From DAOSVX01 sp964440405 (GTDB lineage: Bacteria; Bacillota_I; Bacilli_A; RF39; UBA660), in the NCBI GenBank assembly GCA_964440405.1, contig CAYTSB010000019.1:1-15343 (forward strand): a stretch of DNA of 15,343 bases, written 5' to 3'. Of the stretch, positions 1 to 7,801 are shown one piece after another. The position numbers and the translations under genes were made by a program. Below the pieces are notes generated by a model. The model was not told the origin of the DNA. It made no database searches and saw only the letters and a program-made list of their open reading frames with translations. The first letter of the stretch is position 1. Every line of letters starts with the position of its first letter.

Positions 1-1841
1 AGCATGTAGTATTTATATTTGATGAATGTCATAGATCTCAATTTGGAGATATGCACAAAGCTATTATTAAGAAATTTAATAAATATTATTTATTTGGTTT
101 TACAGGAACTCCAATATTCCCAGAGAATGCAAGAACAATAAAAGGTATTGCAGAAACAACAGAACAAATCTTTGGAGAAAGATTACATACTTATACAATT
201 GTAAATGCTATAGCAGATAAGAATGTATTACCATTTAGATATGAATATGTTGGTAGAGTAGATCTTCGTGATGATGTTAAAGATGAAAAAGTTTATAACA
301 TAGATGAAGAAAAACTGTTTGATAATCAAATCAGAGTTAGTATGATTACTGATTATATAATAGATCATTTTAGTACAAAAACTAAAACATCTGAAAGTTA
401 TGTTTATTCAACTTTAGATAACGTTACAGCAGTAGCTAAAAAGCAAGATGCTGAAGAAATAAAGTCCAAGAAGAGTATTAATGGTTTCAACTCATTATTT
501 GCAGTATCAAGCATTAAAATGGCTAAAGAATACTATGCTGAATTTAAGAAACAATTAGCACTTAAAAATAGTAGTCTTAAAGTAGCATTAATATATTCAT
601 ATGGTGTTAATGGAGAAGATGGAGTAATAGATGAAAACTCTGAATCAACTGAAGCTTTAAGCACAGATGATAGAACATTCTTAGAAAATGCAATTAAAGA
701 TTACAATAATATGTTTGGTACAAGTTATGATACATCATCAGAAAGATTCCAAAATTATTATAAAGATGTATCTTTAAGAATGAAAAATAGAGAAATAGAT
801 ATATTAATTGTTGCTAATATGTTTTTAACAGGATTTGATGCTAAAACACTAAATACATTATGGGTTGATAAAAATTTAAAATGGCATGGATTAATTCAAG
901 CTTTCTCTAGAACTAATAGAATTTTAAATAGTGTTAAAACATATGGTAATATAGTTTCGTTTAGAAATCTAGAAGATAGACTTAATGAAGCATTAGCTAA
1001 ATTCGGTGATGAAGAAGCACATGGAATCGTATTATTAAAACCATATAAAGATTACTACTATGGATATGAAGATGATAATGGGAAAACATTTGATGGATAT
1101 AAATCGTTGGTTGAAAAGTTAATATCTAAATTTGCACCAGGAGTATTAATGCAAAGTGAAGCAGAACAAAAAGAGTTTATTAAACTATATGGTGCAATAT
1201 TAAAAGTAACAAATATTTTATCTTCATTTGATGAGTTTAAAGATGATGAATTAATAAATGAAAGAGATAAACAAGATTATCATAGTATTTATATTGAACT
1301 TTATAATGAATTTAGAAATAAAGCTAAACAAGAAAAAACTGATGTTACTGAAGATGTAGTATTTGAAATGGAATTGATTAAATCAATAGAAGTAAACATT
1401 GATTACATCTTAGGTTTAGTAAAAAAATATCATGACAGTAACATGGAAGATAAAGAGATTCTTGTAACTATTCAAAAGACAATTATGGCAAGTCCAGATT
1501 TAAGAAATAAGAAAGATTTAATCATGGCATTTATTGAATCATTAGATCAAGAATCAAATGTGTATGCTGATTTCGAATCATTTATGAATAGTAAAAAGAA
1601 AGAAGAATTAGATAAAATAATTGTTGAAGAAAATCTAAATAAAGAAGAAACATATAACTTTATTCAAAGATCATTCGAACAGGGAAGAGTAGAAACTAAT
1701 GGTACAGAAGTATCAACAATACTTCCTCCAATGAGTATGTTTACTCCTAATAATGATAGACAAGAAAAGAAGAATAAAGTTATTGATAAATTATTAGAGT
1801 TCTTCGATAAATTCTTTAGTATATCTAACAACAAATTCTAA
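1..1841 (+). CDS. hsdR: Type I restriction endonuclease subunit R, 3' part (5' end outside window)
   Basis: The reading frame is open from the first base, so the gene enters from the left; about 612 codons are present, against roughly 1000 in intact HsdR. It is the ATP-dependent DNA translocase and endonuclease subunit of a type I restriction-modification complex, working with HsdM and HsdS. Visible superfamily 2 motifs are the DEAH-type box (DECH, bases 21-32, followed by RSQFG), the TGTP motif at 102-113, and late helicase motifs (MFLTGFDAKTLNT, then QAFSRTNR) around 820-920. The remainder is the helical C-terminal domain that contacts the methylase core. The nuclease domain lies in the missing N-terminal part. 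hsdM and hsdS are not seen and are presumably upstream. The ATG at base 51 is internal to the gene, not its start. Confidence 0.93.
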   Translation, partial: HVVFIFDECHRSQFGDMHKAIIKKFNKYYLFGFTGTPIFPENARTIKGIAETTEQIFGERLHTYTIVNAIADKNVLPFRYEYVGRVDLRDDVKDEKVYNIDEEKLFDNQIRVSMITDYIIDHFSTKTKTSESYVYSTLDNVTAVAKKQDAEEIKSKKSINGFNSLFAVSSIKMAKEYYAEFKKQLALKNSSLKVALIYSYGVNGEDGVIDENSESTEALSTDDRTFLENAIKDYNNMFGTSYDTSSERFQNYYKDVSLRMKNREIDILIVANMFLTGFDAKTLNTLWVDKNLKWHGLIQAFSRTNRILNSVKTYGNIVSFRNLEDRLNEALAKFGDEEAHGIVLLKPYKDYYYGYEDDNGKTFDGYKSLVEKLISKFAPGVLMQSEAEQKEFIKLYGAILKVTNILSSFDEFKDDELINERDKQDYHSIYIELYNEFRNKAKQEKTDVTEDVVFEMELIKSIEVNIDYILGLVKKYHDSNMEDKEILVTIQKTIMASPDLRNKKDLIMAFIESLDQESNVYADFESFMNSKKKEELDKIIVEENLNKEETYNFIQRSFEQGRVETNGTEVSTILPPMSMFTPNNDRQEKKNKVIDKLLEFFDKFFSISNNKF

Positions 1842-1846
1842 TTTAG

Positions 1847-1855
1847 TGGTATAAT
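1847..1855 (+). promoter_or_regulatory. Extended -10 promoter for the two-gene cassette
   Basis: TGGTATAAT lies 6 bases after the hsdR stop. It has the TG dinucleotide one base before a perfect TATAAT but no good -35 box, which fits extended -10 promoters of low-GC Gram-positives. Transcription would begin near 1862, just ahead of the hairpin at 1869-1903. The same TGnTATAAT form recurs at 7115, 9659 and 14045. Confidence 0.5.
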
Positions 1856-1868
1856 ATATATAAATAAT

Positions 1869-1909
1869 AGAGTGTGTTTCATTTTTAAGATGGAATATGC
1901 TCTTTTTTT
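1869..1909 (+). terminator. Rho-independent terminator or leader attenuator after hsdR
   Basis: Bases 1869-1882 and 1890-1903 pair along 14 positions (four of them G-U wobbles), with a 7-base loop, and run into seven T residues (1903-1909). It ends hsdR transcription. Because it lies downstream of the 1847-1855 promoter and upstream of the next ribosome binding site, it would also sit in the leader of the following gene and could attenuate it. Confidence 0.7.
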
Positions 1910-1922
1910 CATGGAGGTAACA

Positions 1923-2792
1923 ATGAAGAAATCTAAGTTAAGAGGCTATATATATGATCTAGAACATAAAAACAAGAATTTTTCTTTTAATAAGACTATA
2001 AGAATACTGGATATAAGTAATATGATTTATATTGATATGATAAAAAATATTGAGTTTAAAGAGATATCAGATTATAAAAAATCTAAGTACATGTTTAAAG
2101 AAATATCAGAAGAACTTGAAGTAGTTAATGATTTGTTAAGTAAAGAAAAAACTCTTATGGCTGTATGCTTATTAAGAAATGTTTTTGAAGAAATAATGTA
2201 TATAATTGCTACAACTATAGAAACAGTTGATATAGATATAATGACTAAAGCTAGCTATTTTTATAAAATAGTGGCAGATCATTGTGATGAATTGTTATAT
2301 AGTTATACCTCTGAAGATATAAAAGAATTATATGGTTATATGTCTAAGATTACACATGTAACTAATGTTAAAGAAGCAGCCAGTTATTTAGTTGGTAATA
2401 AACAAATAAAGAAATATGTTAATAATGAGATTAAATTTATAGAATTAATAATTGAGAATATTTATTTAGAATTTATTAATAAAAAATTAGGATTAGATAA
2501 TAGTATGTGTGATAATATTATGATTATTTCAAGTTATGTTGATTTAATAAATGTAATATATTTTACTGCTAACTCTACAGGAGAACATAAAAGAATAGAA
2601 TTATATTTTTATGGAGAAAAAAATCAAAAATATTTAAATGAAAAGCGAGAACAAATGATACAAGAATTTAAAGAAATTCAAAAATCTAATGTTAAAATAA
2701 CTAAAACTATAAATGATATATCGAAAGAATTAGATAGGCAAATAAAAGAAAAAAATTACACAAGAATTGTAAAAAATATACTTAGTAAATGA
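1923..2792 (+). CDS. Helical protein of unknown function, possible HEPN-like/DUF5677-like partner of the downstream NTPase
   Basis: A 289-aa soluble protein I cannot assign to a family. The ATG at 1923 is chosen because GGAGG (1913-1917) sits 5 bases upstream; an in-frame extension to 1872 would run through the terminator hairpin. It is almost entirely helical. Residues 80-95 (CLLRNVFEEIMY) and 137-147 (LYGYMSKITHV) give an R-x4-E ... Y-x2-S-x3-H pattern, with R85, E89/E90, S141 and H145, reminiscent of DUF5677/AbiV and other HEPN-like helical proteins. A lysine-rich coiled-coil-like tail covers about 235-289. The stop is 13 bases before the NTPase start, so the two are almost certainly co-transcribed. 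The defence-partner role is inferred from context. HEPN RNase activity is not shown: the canonical R-x4-6-H motif is not obvious. Confidence 0.6.
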   Translation: MKKSKLRGYIYDLEHKNKNFSFNKTIRILDISNMIYIDMIKNIEFKEISDYKKSKYMFKEISEELEVVNDLLSKEKTLMAVCLLRNVFEEIMYIIATTIETVDIDIMTKASYFYKIVADHCDELLYSYTSEDIKELYGYMSKITHVTNVKEAASYLVGNKQIKKYVNNEIKFIELIIENIYLEFINKKLGLDNSMCDNIMIISSYVDLINVIYFTANSTGEHKRIELYFYGEKNQKYLNEKREQMIQEFKEIQKSNVKITKTINDISKELDRQIKEKNYTRIVKNILSK

Positions 2793-2805
2793 ATGGAGGC
2801 TGAAT

Positions 2806-5800
2806 ATGGAGTATAAAATATTAAATGATAATAATAGAAAGTATATGACAGATGGTATAAATAATAATAATTTAAATTTTGAATGGGAAGATAGTCATTT
2901 ACTTGATCAAATTATTAGGAAGATTGACGATATTTATCCATATTCTTCTGATCCTCAAGAATTTATTGATGATAAATACTATCTAAATGAAATTAATAAA
3001 CTTTTTAAATTGTTATTTAATAGAAAGATAGATAAAACAGATTTTTTAAATAAATTAGAAAAATTATTTAATGAAATGTTAATTAAATATCCATCTCTAA
3101 GCTATCAACATAGATATAATATTAATATGTACAAAGAGATTATTTCTAACTCGAACAGATTAATTATAAAAGGCTGTGGTGGAATAGGAAAAAGCTATTT
3201 TGTGTATAAATTAGAAGACACTCTTAGTGAAAATAATATAGATCATTTATGTATTTATGGTAAATACAATGATTTTATATCTGAAACTATATTTGATGAA
3301 ATTAAAAATAAGAAAAAGGATTTTTATTTCGTTATAGATGCATTAAATGAGTTTAATGAAAGTGAACAACAAAAAATATTAAATCATCTCAAACTCATTC
3401 AGAAAAATAAGAATATAAATATTATAATTACATATAGGACATCTTCATTAAAAAGTAATATAGTTGAACAATTAACTAAACTTTTAATAAACGAATATGA
3501 CTTTAAGGGTGTAGATTTTGAGTCAAGTATATTAAAGTTAATTGAAACATATGGAGTTGAAACCGTAAGGTTAATTGATGTAATTGAATCAAATAATCCT
3601 TTATATTTAACAATGTTAAATAAAATTTTATTTAATACAAAAATTAAAGGAGAGAAAATTCCAAGTGTAGCACAAATGACTTTTATAATGGAAAGTTATA
3701 TTAAGGGAATATGTGGATTAGATAATTGGAAACTTGTGAAAAAAATTGGCTCATACATGTTTGAGAATAGTAAAACATCAATAACTGAAGATGAATTAAA
3801 AACTATCACGGGGAATAAATTTGGCTGTTTTGTAGAAAATATGATTCAAAATGACTTTATGGGATCATATCAGCATGATGATACATTGTACTTTTTATTT
3901 ACTGTACAGAGATTATCAGATTATATTATAGCTAGATCCTTATTTGATTTTATAAAAGATAAAGATGAAACCGATATTATTAATATAATTAATGAAAAAT
4001 TGGATAAAATGTATTCAATGCACGAAGCATTTGCATTGGTTTTATTAGATAAGTATAAAGATAAAGATATTAATATAGCACTTCGCATAATATTTAAGTC
4101 AGATATAGGTAAAGAATTGGATATAGAAATATTTAAAAAGATTTCTTTTAATAATAATCAAATAAAATGTATACAAGAATTCATTAAATATGAAAATGTA
4201 CAAAATCTTTTCTTATTATTGGGAGGATATCCCAACAGACCTTTTAATTGCAAAAACTATTTGAATCAAAAAATACTTGATGATGAGAATATTCAAAAGA
4301 AATTATTAGTAAAATTTAGGGAATCAGAATACTTAATGCATTTAAAAAATATGGTATATACTTTACCATTTTTAGAAAAAGAAACCGATATATTAGAAGA
4401 ATATTTTTATTATGCTTTTTGGTTAATGTCTGTACCTGTTGAGAGAATAAGAAAACTAGCAATAAAAGTGGTGTATGATATTTCACATAAAAACAATAAA
4501 TTTGCTAATGATTTAATTGAACTCTATGATAAAGTTAATGAAATATATATTAAAAAAGGTATTATACATGTTTTAACTAAACTTTCTAAGACAAGAAAAA
4601 TAACAAAATTTATAAAAAGTGTATATTATAATCCTGAAGAAATTGATGCTGAAATAGTATATAGAGCATCGGTTTATTTAAATAAAGAAGATGAATATCA
4701 GCTATTGAATAAAAAAAATATAAATACTATTATTTCTAAAAGTGTAAGTGTTGATTCAAAGTTGGATTTAAAACATATTATATTTGTTGCAGATATATAT
4801 GAGAAATACTTATTGAAATTTGAACGATATACTGATGGAAATACTTTATCACTGTATAATAATTTTATTTTAAATGATAATAAAGAAATATATGAATATA
4901 ACAATAAATTGTACAAGCAATTTAACTGTATAAAAAACAATGGATATTGTAAATATTCTGTAGGAAATAGTTTGTTTAAAGAGTATATGAAACCAATTGA
5001 TATTATTAATATTGATCCTAAGAGAATGTTTATATTGTTTCAAGAAATATTTAAAAATATATGTGATATATATGGATACAATTGTTATGAAAAAGAAAAA
5101 TTTGATATTCACTTAAATAAATTTGAAGATTCACTCTTAAAGAAAATTTTGTTATTAAGTCAGGATGTTTTATTAGGATCGTTAATGACAAATTATTATA
5201 CAAGTGAGTTTAGTGTATATAATGATGATAAAACCTTTGGATATAAAAATTATTCTTATATTATGTATGACGAAGAAAAAATCTATTTAACTTCGCCTGT
5301 TAGTCCTTACAACGAATTAGTAGATAAATTGAATAATAGAATTTGCGAAAATATAGATTTATATAAGAATAATAATTATAGATGGTATAAAAGCAAAAAA
5401 GAATCAATAGAAAATTGCCGAAAAATGATGAAACCTATTATTTGTGATAATAATAGTTGGAGTTTAATAGGCGGAGATGTCCATTTATTTGCAGTTGATT
5501 TTATAAATGTTTTTTATTCATGCTATATGGCTTTTAATCCTAAAGAAAAGTTAGTAGGAAATGAAGATTCAAGATATTTGACAATTGAAAATAAAAGATA
5601 TTATGGAAGTGTAAGTGACTATCCATCTGAAAAATATAGTAAGAATATGATTATTCCAAATTTTGAATCTAATTCTTTAGATATAAAAGAAACTAATATG
5701 GCATTTCCACCACCAAGCTTAGTTAAGTATCTAAATTTAAAATATAATTTTAGAACATCTTCATGGGATGATAATGATGGTAATAAAATTATACTTTGTG

Positions 5801-6147
5801 ATAATAACACTAAAAGTTTTTATAAATATCCAGTGTCAGGTGCTATTTATATTAGAACTGATGTATTAGAAGAATTAAAAAAACATAATGATATAGTTTA
5901 TTGGTGTTATACAGAAAAATTATATAAAAACTATGGATGGAATGAAAAAGCAAGTTTGCATTTAGAATTGGATTCAAATGGTAATGTTATAAAAGAATTT
6001 AACAATAATAATTTATCACATTCTAAAAAAAGAGTTCCATTAAAATGTAAAAAATGCAAATATAATATTTATAAAAAACATAATGAAATTTCAAACGATT
6101 ATACAATAAAAATAATAAACGATCTACTTGATGAAAATGAATACTAA
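2806..6147 (+). CDS. STAND-type P-loop NTPase, candidate anti-phage effector/sensor (Avs-like)
   Basis: An 1113-aa protein; GGAGG at 2795-2799 supports the start. Residues 1-115 are a helical N-terminal region with no recognised effector. The NTPase core follows: Walker A GCGGIGKS (123-130, K129), Walker B FYFVIDALNEF (173-183, D178), a sensor-like strand IIITYRTSS (206-214, R211), and an NNPLYL motif (263-268) matching the GxP-like winged-helix signature of STAND/NACHT ATPases. The middle is helical and may be repeat-like. The C-terminal third (about 780-1113) is a mixed domain rich in Tyr, Trp and Asn that I do not recognise, with one CxxC near 1081-1084. Large STAND NTPases beside restriction genes are typically antiviral sensors (Avs and relatives), in which the C-terminal half binds a phage protein. 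The NTPase call is firm; the defence role is inferred. Its AT content is extreme even for this window. Confidence 0.75.
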   Translation: MEYKILNDNNRKYMTDGINNNNLNFEWEDSHLLDQIIRKIDDIYPYSSDPQEFIDDKYYLNEINKLFKLLFNRKIDKTDFLNKLEKLFNEMLIKYPSLSYQHRYNINMYKEIISNSNRLIIKGCGGIGKSYFVYKLEDTLSENNIDHLCIYGKYNDFISETIFDEIKNKKKDFYFVIDALNEFNESEQQKILNHLKLIQKNKNINIIITYRTSSLKSNIVEQLTKLLINEYDFKGVDFESSILKLIETYGVETVRLIDVIESNNPLYLTMLNKILFNTKIKGEKIPSVAQMTFIMESYIKGICGLDNWKLVKKIGSYMFENSKTSITEDELKTITGNKFGCFVENMIQNDFMGSYQHDDTLYFLFTVQRLSDYIIARSLFDFIKDKDETDIINIINEKLDKMYSMHEAFALVLLDKYKDKDINIALRIIFKSDIGKELDIEIFKKISFNNNQIKCIQEFIKYENVQNLFLLLGGYPNRPFNCKNYLNQKILDDENIQKKLLVKFRESEYLMHLKNMVYTLPFLEKETDILEEYFYYAFWLMSVPVERIRKLAIKVVYDISHKNNKFANDLIELYDKVNEIYIKKGIIHVLTKLSKTRKITKFIKSVYYNPEEIDAEIVYRASVYLNKEDEYQLLNKKNINTIISKSVSVDSKLDLKHIIFVADIYEKYLLKFERYTDGNTLSLYNNFILNDNKEIYEYNNKLYKQFNCIKNNGYCKYSVGNSLFKEYMKPIDIINIDPKRMFILFQEIFKNICDIYGYNCYEKEKFDIHLNKFEDSLLKKILLLSQDVLLGSLMTNYYTSEFSVYNDDKTFGYKNYSYIMYDEEKIYLTSPVSPYNELVDKLNNRICENIDLYKNNNYRWYKSKKESIENCRKMMKPIICDNNSWSLIGGDVHLFAVDFINVFYSCYMAFNPKEKLVGNEDSRYLTIENKRYYGSVSDYPSEKYSKNMIIPNFESNSLDIKETNMAFPPPSLVKYLNLKYNFRTSSWDDNDGNKIILCDNNTKSFYKYPVSGAIYIRTDVLEELKKHNDIVYWCYTEKLYKNYGWNEKASLHLELDSNGNVIKEFNNNNLSHSKKRVPLKCKKCKYNIYKKHNEISNDYTIKIINDLLDENEY

Positions 6148-6149
6148 AA

Positions 6150-6175
6150 AAAGAGCCGAAATTAATCGACTCTTT
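6150..6175 (-). terminator. Terminator hairpin between convergent genes, containing a stop codon
   Basis: Bases 6150-6159 pair with 6166-6175 around a 6-base loop. Read on the minus strand, the ten-base stem is complete with one G-U pair and runs into a U tract (A run at about 6145-6152). The plus-strand version has one C-A mismatch. It serves the minus-strand SSB-like gene, whose TAA stop (6162-6164) lies in the loop, and may weakly stop the NTPase transcript as well. Confidence 0.7.
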
Positions 6176-6437
6176 CTTTATGCCTCAAAAAAGAAATTTT
6201 CTCAGCTCTAATTATCAAACCATTCTCATTAGCATCAATTTTTCCTTTGATTCCGATTAATGAGTCTTCTTCACAATTATTTGATATTTTCTTTGCAACT
6301 TCTGAGCTAGTAATAACAGGAATAGTTATATATCCATCTTCGTCGTTTATATCAATAACTAAACAAGAAACATTCTCATCAATAATTGTTATTGATCTAT
6401 ATCTTCCAAGTATAAGACATTTATTTAAGTAATCCAT
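6162..6437 (-). CDS. Small OB-fold, SSB-like protein
   Basis: A 91-aa protein. The minus-strand ATG at 6435-6437 is preferred because an AAGGGG sequence lies just upstream; the longer frame would begin inside the preceding gene with low-complexity sequence. The layout is that of a minimal oligonucleotide-binding fold: NKCLILGRY, then strand-forming SCLVIDI and YITIPVI, a helix with EVAKKISNNC, the turn SLIGIKGKID, and a final strand NGLIIRAEKISFL. This resembles single-stranded-DNA-binding proteins but is shorter than the usual ~110-residue OB domain and lacks an acidic SSB tail. Its start overlaps the upstream HTH gene by 17 bases, so the two are translationally coupled. On an integrative element it could bind ssDNA during replication or transfer. 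OB-fold assignment is likely; the function is inferred. Confidence 0.55.
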   Translation of the reverse strand: MDYLNKCLILGRYRSITIIDENVSCLVIDINDEDGYITIPVITSSEVAKKISNNCEEDSLIGIKGKIDANENGLIIRAEKISFLRHKERVD

Positions 6438-6687
6438 CGTTAATCCCCTTATCAAAGTATGCAATTGATTTAAGAAATTCAATATCAATGTCAAAATATT
6501 TAATGACATCTTTAGTTGGAACACAATGTGCTGGCATAAACTTATCTGGATACTTTTTTCTAAATTCAATTTCTATGCATCTTTTAATTTTACTAGCAGT
6601 AGAAGAGGATACATTAACAATTTTCATAATGTCTTGATTAGAACACCATGGAGTAGCTAATATGTTTAATATTTCTTTAGCTTTCAC
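6421..6687 (-). CDS. Small helix-turn-helix protein, excisionase- or DUF3173-like layout
   Basis: An 88-aa protein starting at GTG (6685-6687), chosen because an AAAGGAGG ribosome binding site lies 7 bases upstream; an in-frame TTG further out would swallow that site. Residues 16-36 (SNQDIMKIVNVSSSTASKIK) form a helix-turn-helix, followed by a basic helix (EFRKKYPDKF) and a VPTKDVIKYFDID segment. This HTH plus VPT..VI.YF layout is common in small proteins beside integrases of Gram-positive mobile elements (DUF3173 and recombination-directionality-like factors). Its promoter region carries the same sequence block as that of the integrase gene (6714-6746 and 8978-9010), which suggests co-regulation. 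Its role as an excision factor or regulator is inference. Confidence 0.55.
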   Translation of the reverse strand: MKAKEILNILATPWCSNQDIMKIVNVSSSTASKIKRCIEIEFRKKYPDKFMPAHCVPTKDVIKYFDIDIEFLKSIAYFDKGINDGLLK

Positions 6688-6713
6688 ACAAATACCTCCT
6701 TTCAAAAGGTATT

Positions 6714-6746
6714 GTATTAATCACTTATTATAAGAAAAAAATCAAG
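6714..6746 (-). promoter_or_regulatory. Promoter/operator block shared with the integrase gene, copy 1
   Basis: GTATTAATCACTTA (6714-6727) and AATCAAG (6740-6746) recur at identical spacing, 26 bases from start to start, upstream of int (8978-9010). Read on the minus strand this is CTTGATT, a 19-base gap, then TAAGTGATTAATAC. TTGATT and TAATAC could be -35 and -10 boxes, though their 20-base spacing is long. In this copy a TATAAT (minus strand, 6727-6732) overlaps the block. A common regulator binding site is equally possible. Confidence 0.45.
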
Positions 6747-6776
6747 TGTTTTAGGCATAAAAATGTGGTACCTAAA

Positions 6777-6792
6777 ATGTCATAAATGACAT
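6777..6792. promoter_or_regulatory. Perfect palindrome, possible operator
   Basis: ATGTCA (6777-6782) and TGACAT (6787-6792) flank TAAA, giving a dyad of 6-base arms with a 4-base centre. It has no T run, so it is not a terminator. It lies about 90 bases upstream of the minus-strand HTH gene. A dimeric HTH protein could bind here; the sequence shows only the symmetry. Confidence 0.3.
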
Positions 6793-6952
6793 ACATAGTA
6801 GAAAATTACAACTTAAATTTAATAATAATTTTAGGTCTCTCTTAAGGTGCTAATATTCTTTAAATTTAAGACAAAACATACTTTTTCTAAGGTCAAAAAT
6901 ACTTTGTTGAAAAAATGACATTTTGCTAAATTTTCTAATAAAAAGGAAGTGC

Positions 6953-7014
6953 CCCCTGAAGAGATGCCGAAAGGCGTCTCATTTTTTGTTTAAGCCAGTG
7001 TTTATAAGGGTTTG
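6953..7014 (+). repeat. Attachment-like block, copy A (contains terminator hairpin)
   Basis: CCCCTGAAGAG (6953-6963) leads into a stem GAGATGCC/GGCGTCTC (6961-6968 with 6973-6980) with a GAAA tetraloop and a T run (6982-6987), then TAAGGGTTTG at 7005-7014. The same order and spacing recur at 9162-9222 with a different stem sequence, so the hairpin is preserved while its bases differ. It can act as a terminator on the + strand. Its position next to arm-type repeats suggests an element-end or core region. Confidence 0.55.
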
Positions 7015-7044
7015 TGAGTTTTTATTACTTACAACTGTATTGTA

Positions 7045-7085
7045 TTAGATACGAATTAGATACAAATTAGATAATTTTTAGATAA
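7045..7085 (+). repeat. Four TTAGATAC-type repeats phased at 11 bp, cluster 1
   Basis: TTAGATAC at 7045 and 7056 and TTAGATAA at 7067 and 7078 are each exactly 11 bases apart, placing all sites on one DNA face. Further copies at 9013, 9034, 9046, 9253 and 9264 cluster near int. This is the pattern of arm-type integrase sites; binding by the XRE regulator, whose promoter is 30 bases downstream, is the alternative. Confidence 0.65.
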
Positions 7086-7114
7086 TATTCAGAGGATATT
7101 AAATACATTATTTG

Positions 7115-7123
7115 TGGTATAAT
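7115..7123 (+). promoter_or_regulatory. Extended -10 promoter of the XRE regulator
   Basis: TGGTATAAT precedes the regulator start by about 112 bases, leaving a long leader. There is no clear -35. The phased repeats (7045-7085) end just upstream, where a bound protein could influence this promoter. Confidence 0.5.
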
Positions 7124-7235
7124 TTGAAGTGTAAGAGATCGACAAATAGTAATTTGTTAATATGTTAAAAAGCATTGCTTGTGGCAACGGGTATTTTTAT
7201 AATAAACTGAATTTGATGAAAGGAGAAAGTATATT

Positions 7236-7751
7236 ATGTTAAAAGATAATTTAAAAACATTAAGAAAAAATAAAGGACTTTCACAAGAAGAATTAAGCAT
7301 CAAATTACATGTTGTTAGACAAACTGTTTCAAAATGGGAATCAGGTTTATCTGTACCAGATGCTGAAATGCTAATGACAATATCTGAAATATTTGAAACA
7401 CCTGTTAGTGAAATCTTAGGAGAGAGTATTGAAGAAAAAGAAAAAAATGATTTGAAAGTAATATCAGAAAAGTTAGAAGTTATTAATGAACAATTAGCAA
7501 TGAAACAAAAACAAAAAAGAAAAATGTTAGTTAATACATTAATAATTGCTGATGTATGTTTAATAGTATTATTTATCTTATTAGCGATATTAGGAAGTCC
7601 ATATCAATCGTGGGATTATAGTGATCCAGAGTGGTCAGTAATTGGAACTTTATGGCATTCATTCGAATGGGTATATTTCAAAGTAGCTCCACTTATGATT
7701 ATTGTTATAACAGCAATACTTGGAGTAATATTCGTTAAAAGAAATAAATAA
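7236..7751 (+). CDS. XRE-family transcriptional regulator with membrane-anchored C-terminus
   Basis: A 171-aa protein. AAGGAG at 7220-7225 precedes the ATG. Residues 5-60 form a Cro/CI-type HTH, with GLSQEELSIKLHV at 14-26 and the recognition segment RQTVSKWESGLSVP at 28-41. A lysine/glutamate-rich coiled coil covers about 65-97. Two hydrophobic helices follow (98-120 and 146-167), separated by a Trp-rich loop, and the C-terminus is basic, so the protein is probably membrane-tethered with the HTH in the cytoplasm. Such XRE-TM regulators are common in Bacillota and often control adjacent genes. Its targets here could be its own promoter, int, or the HTH/SSB operon. It converges with int and is separated from it by two terminators. 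Confidence 0.85.
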   Translation: MLKDNLKTLRKNKGLSQEELSIKLHVVRQTVSKWESGLSVPDAEMLMTISEIFETPVSEILGESIEEKEKNDLKVISEKLEVINEQLAMKQKQKRKMLVNTLIIADVCLIVLFILLAILGSPYQSWDYSDPEWSVIGTLWHSFEWVYFKVAPLMIIVITAILGVIFVKRNK

Positions 7752-7767
7752 TTGAAAATTACAATTT

Positions 7768-7793
7768 GTAGGGTAGAGATATCCTACTTTTTT
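7768..7793 (+). terminator. Terminator of the XRE regulator gene
   Basis: GTAGGGTA (7768-7775) pairs with TATCCTAC (7780-7787) around a GAGA tetraloop (GNRA type), with one G-U pair, followed by six T residues (7788-7793). It lies 17 bases after the stop codon. Confidence 0.8.
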
Positions 7794-7801
7794 AATGCAT
7801 G

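Larger units (their letters stand above)
6688..7235. other. Intergenic regulatory and attachment-like region between divergent genes
   Basis: No gene is seen here. From left to right it holds the ribosome binding site and promoter block of the minus-strand HTH operon (6690-6760), degenerate TTTTAGGT repeats on both strands (about 6749, 6769, 6828, 6885), a small palindrome (6777-6792), a CCCCTGAAGAG-plus-hairpin block (6953-6987), TAAGGGTTTG (7005-7014), four phased TTAGATAC-type repeats (7045-7085), and the XRE gene promoter (7115-7123). Confidence 0.6.

Noticed and set aside
1872..1922. Longer start for the 289-aa protein
   Set aside because: The extension would be encoded by the terminator hairpin and the ribosome binding site itself; ATG at 1923 has GGAGG at proper spacing.
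4698..5112. Two overlapping minus-strand open frames inside the NTPase gene
   Set aside because: Low-complexity Phe/Ile-rich translations typical of the reverse strand of AT-rich coding DNA, with no ribosome binding sites.
7045..7085. CRISPR array or plasmid replication-origin iterons
   Set aside because: Repeat units are only 8 bases at an 11-base period with no spacers, and no replication initiator gene is nearby; integrase arm or regulator sites fit better.
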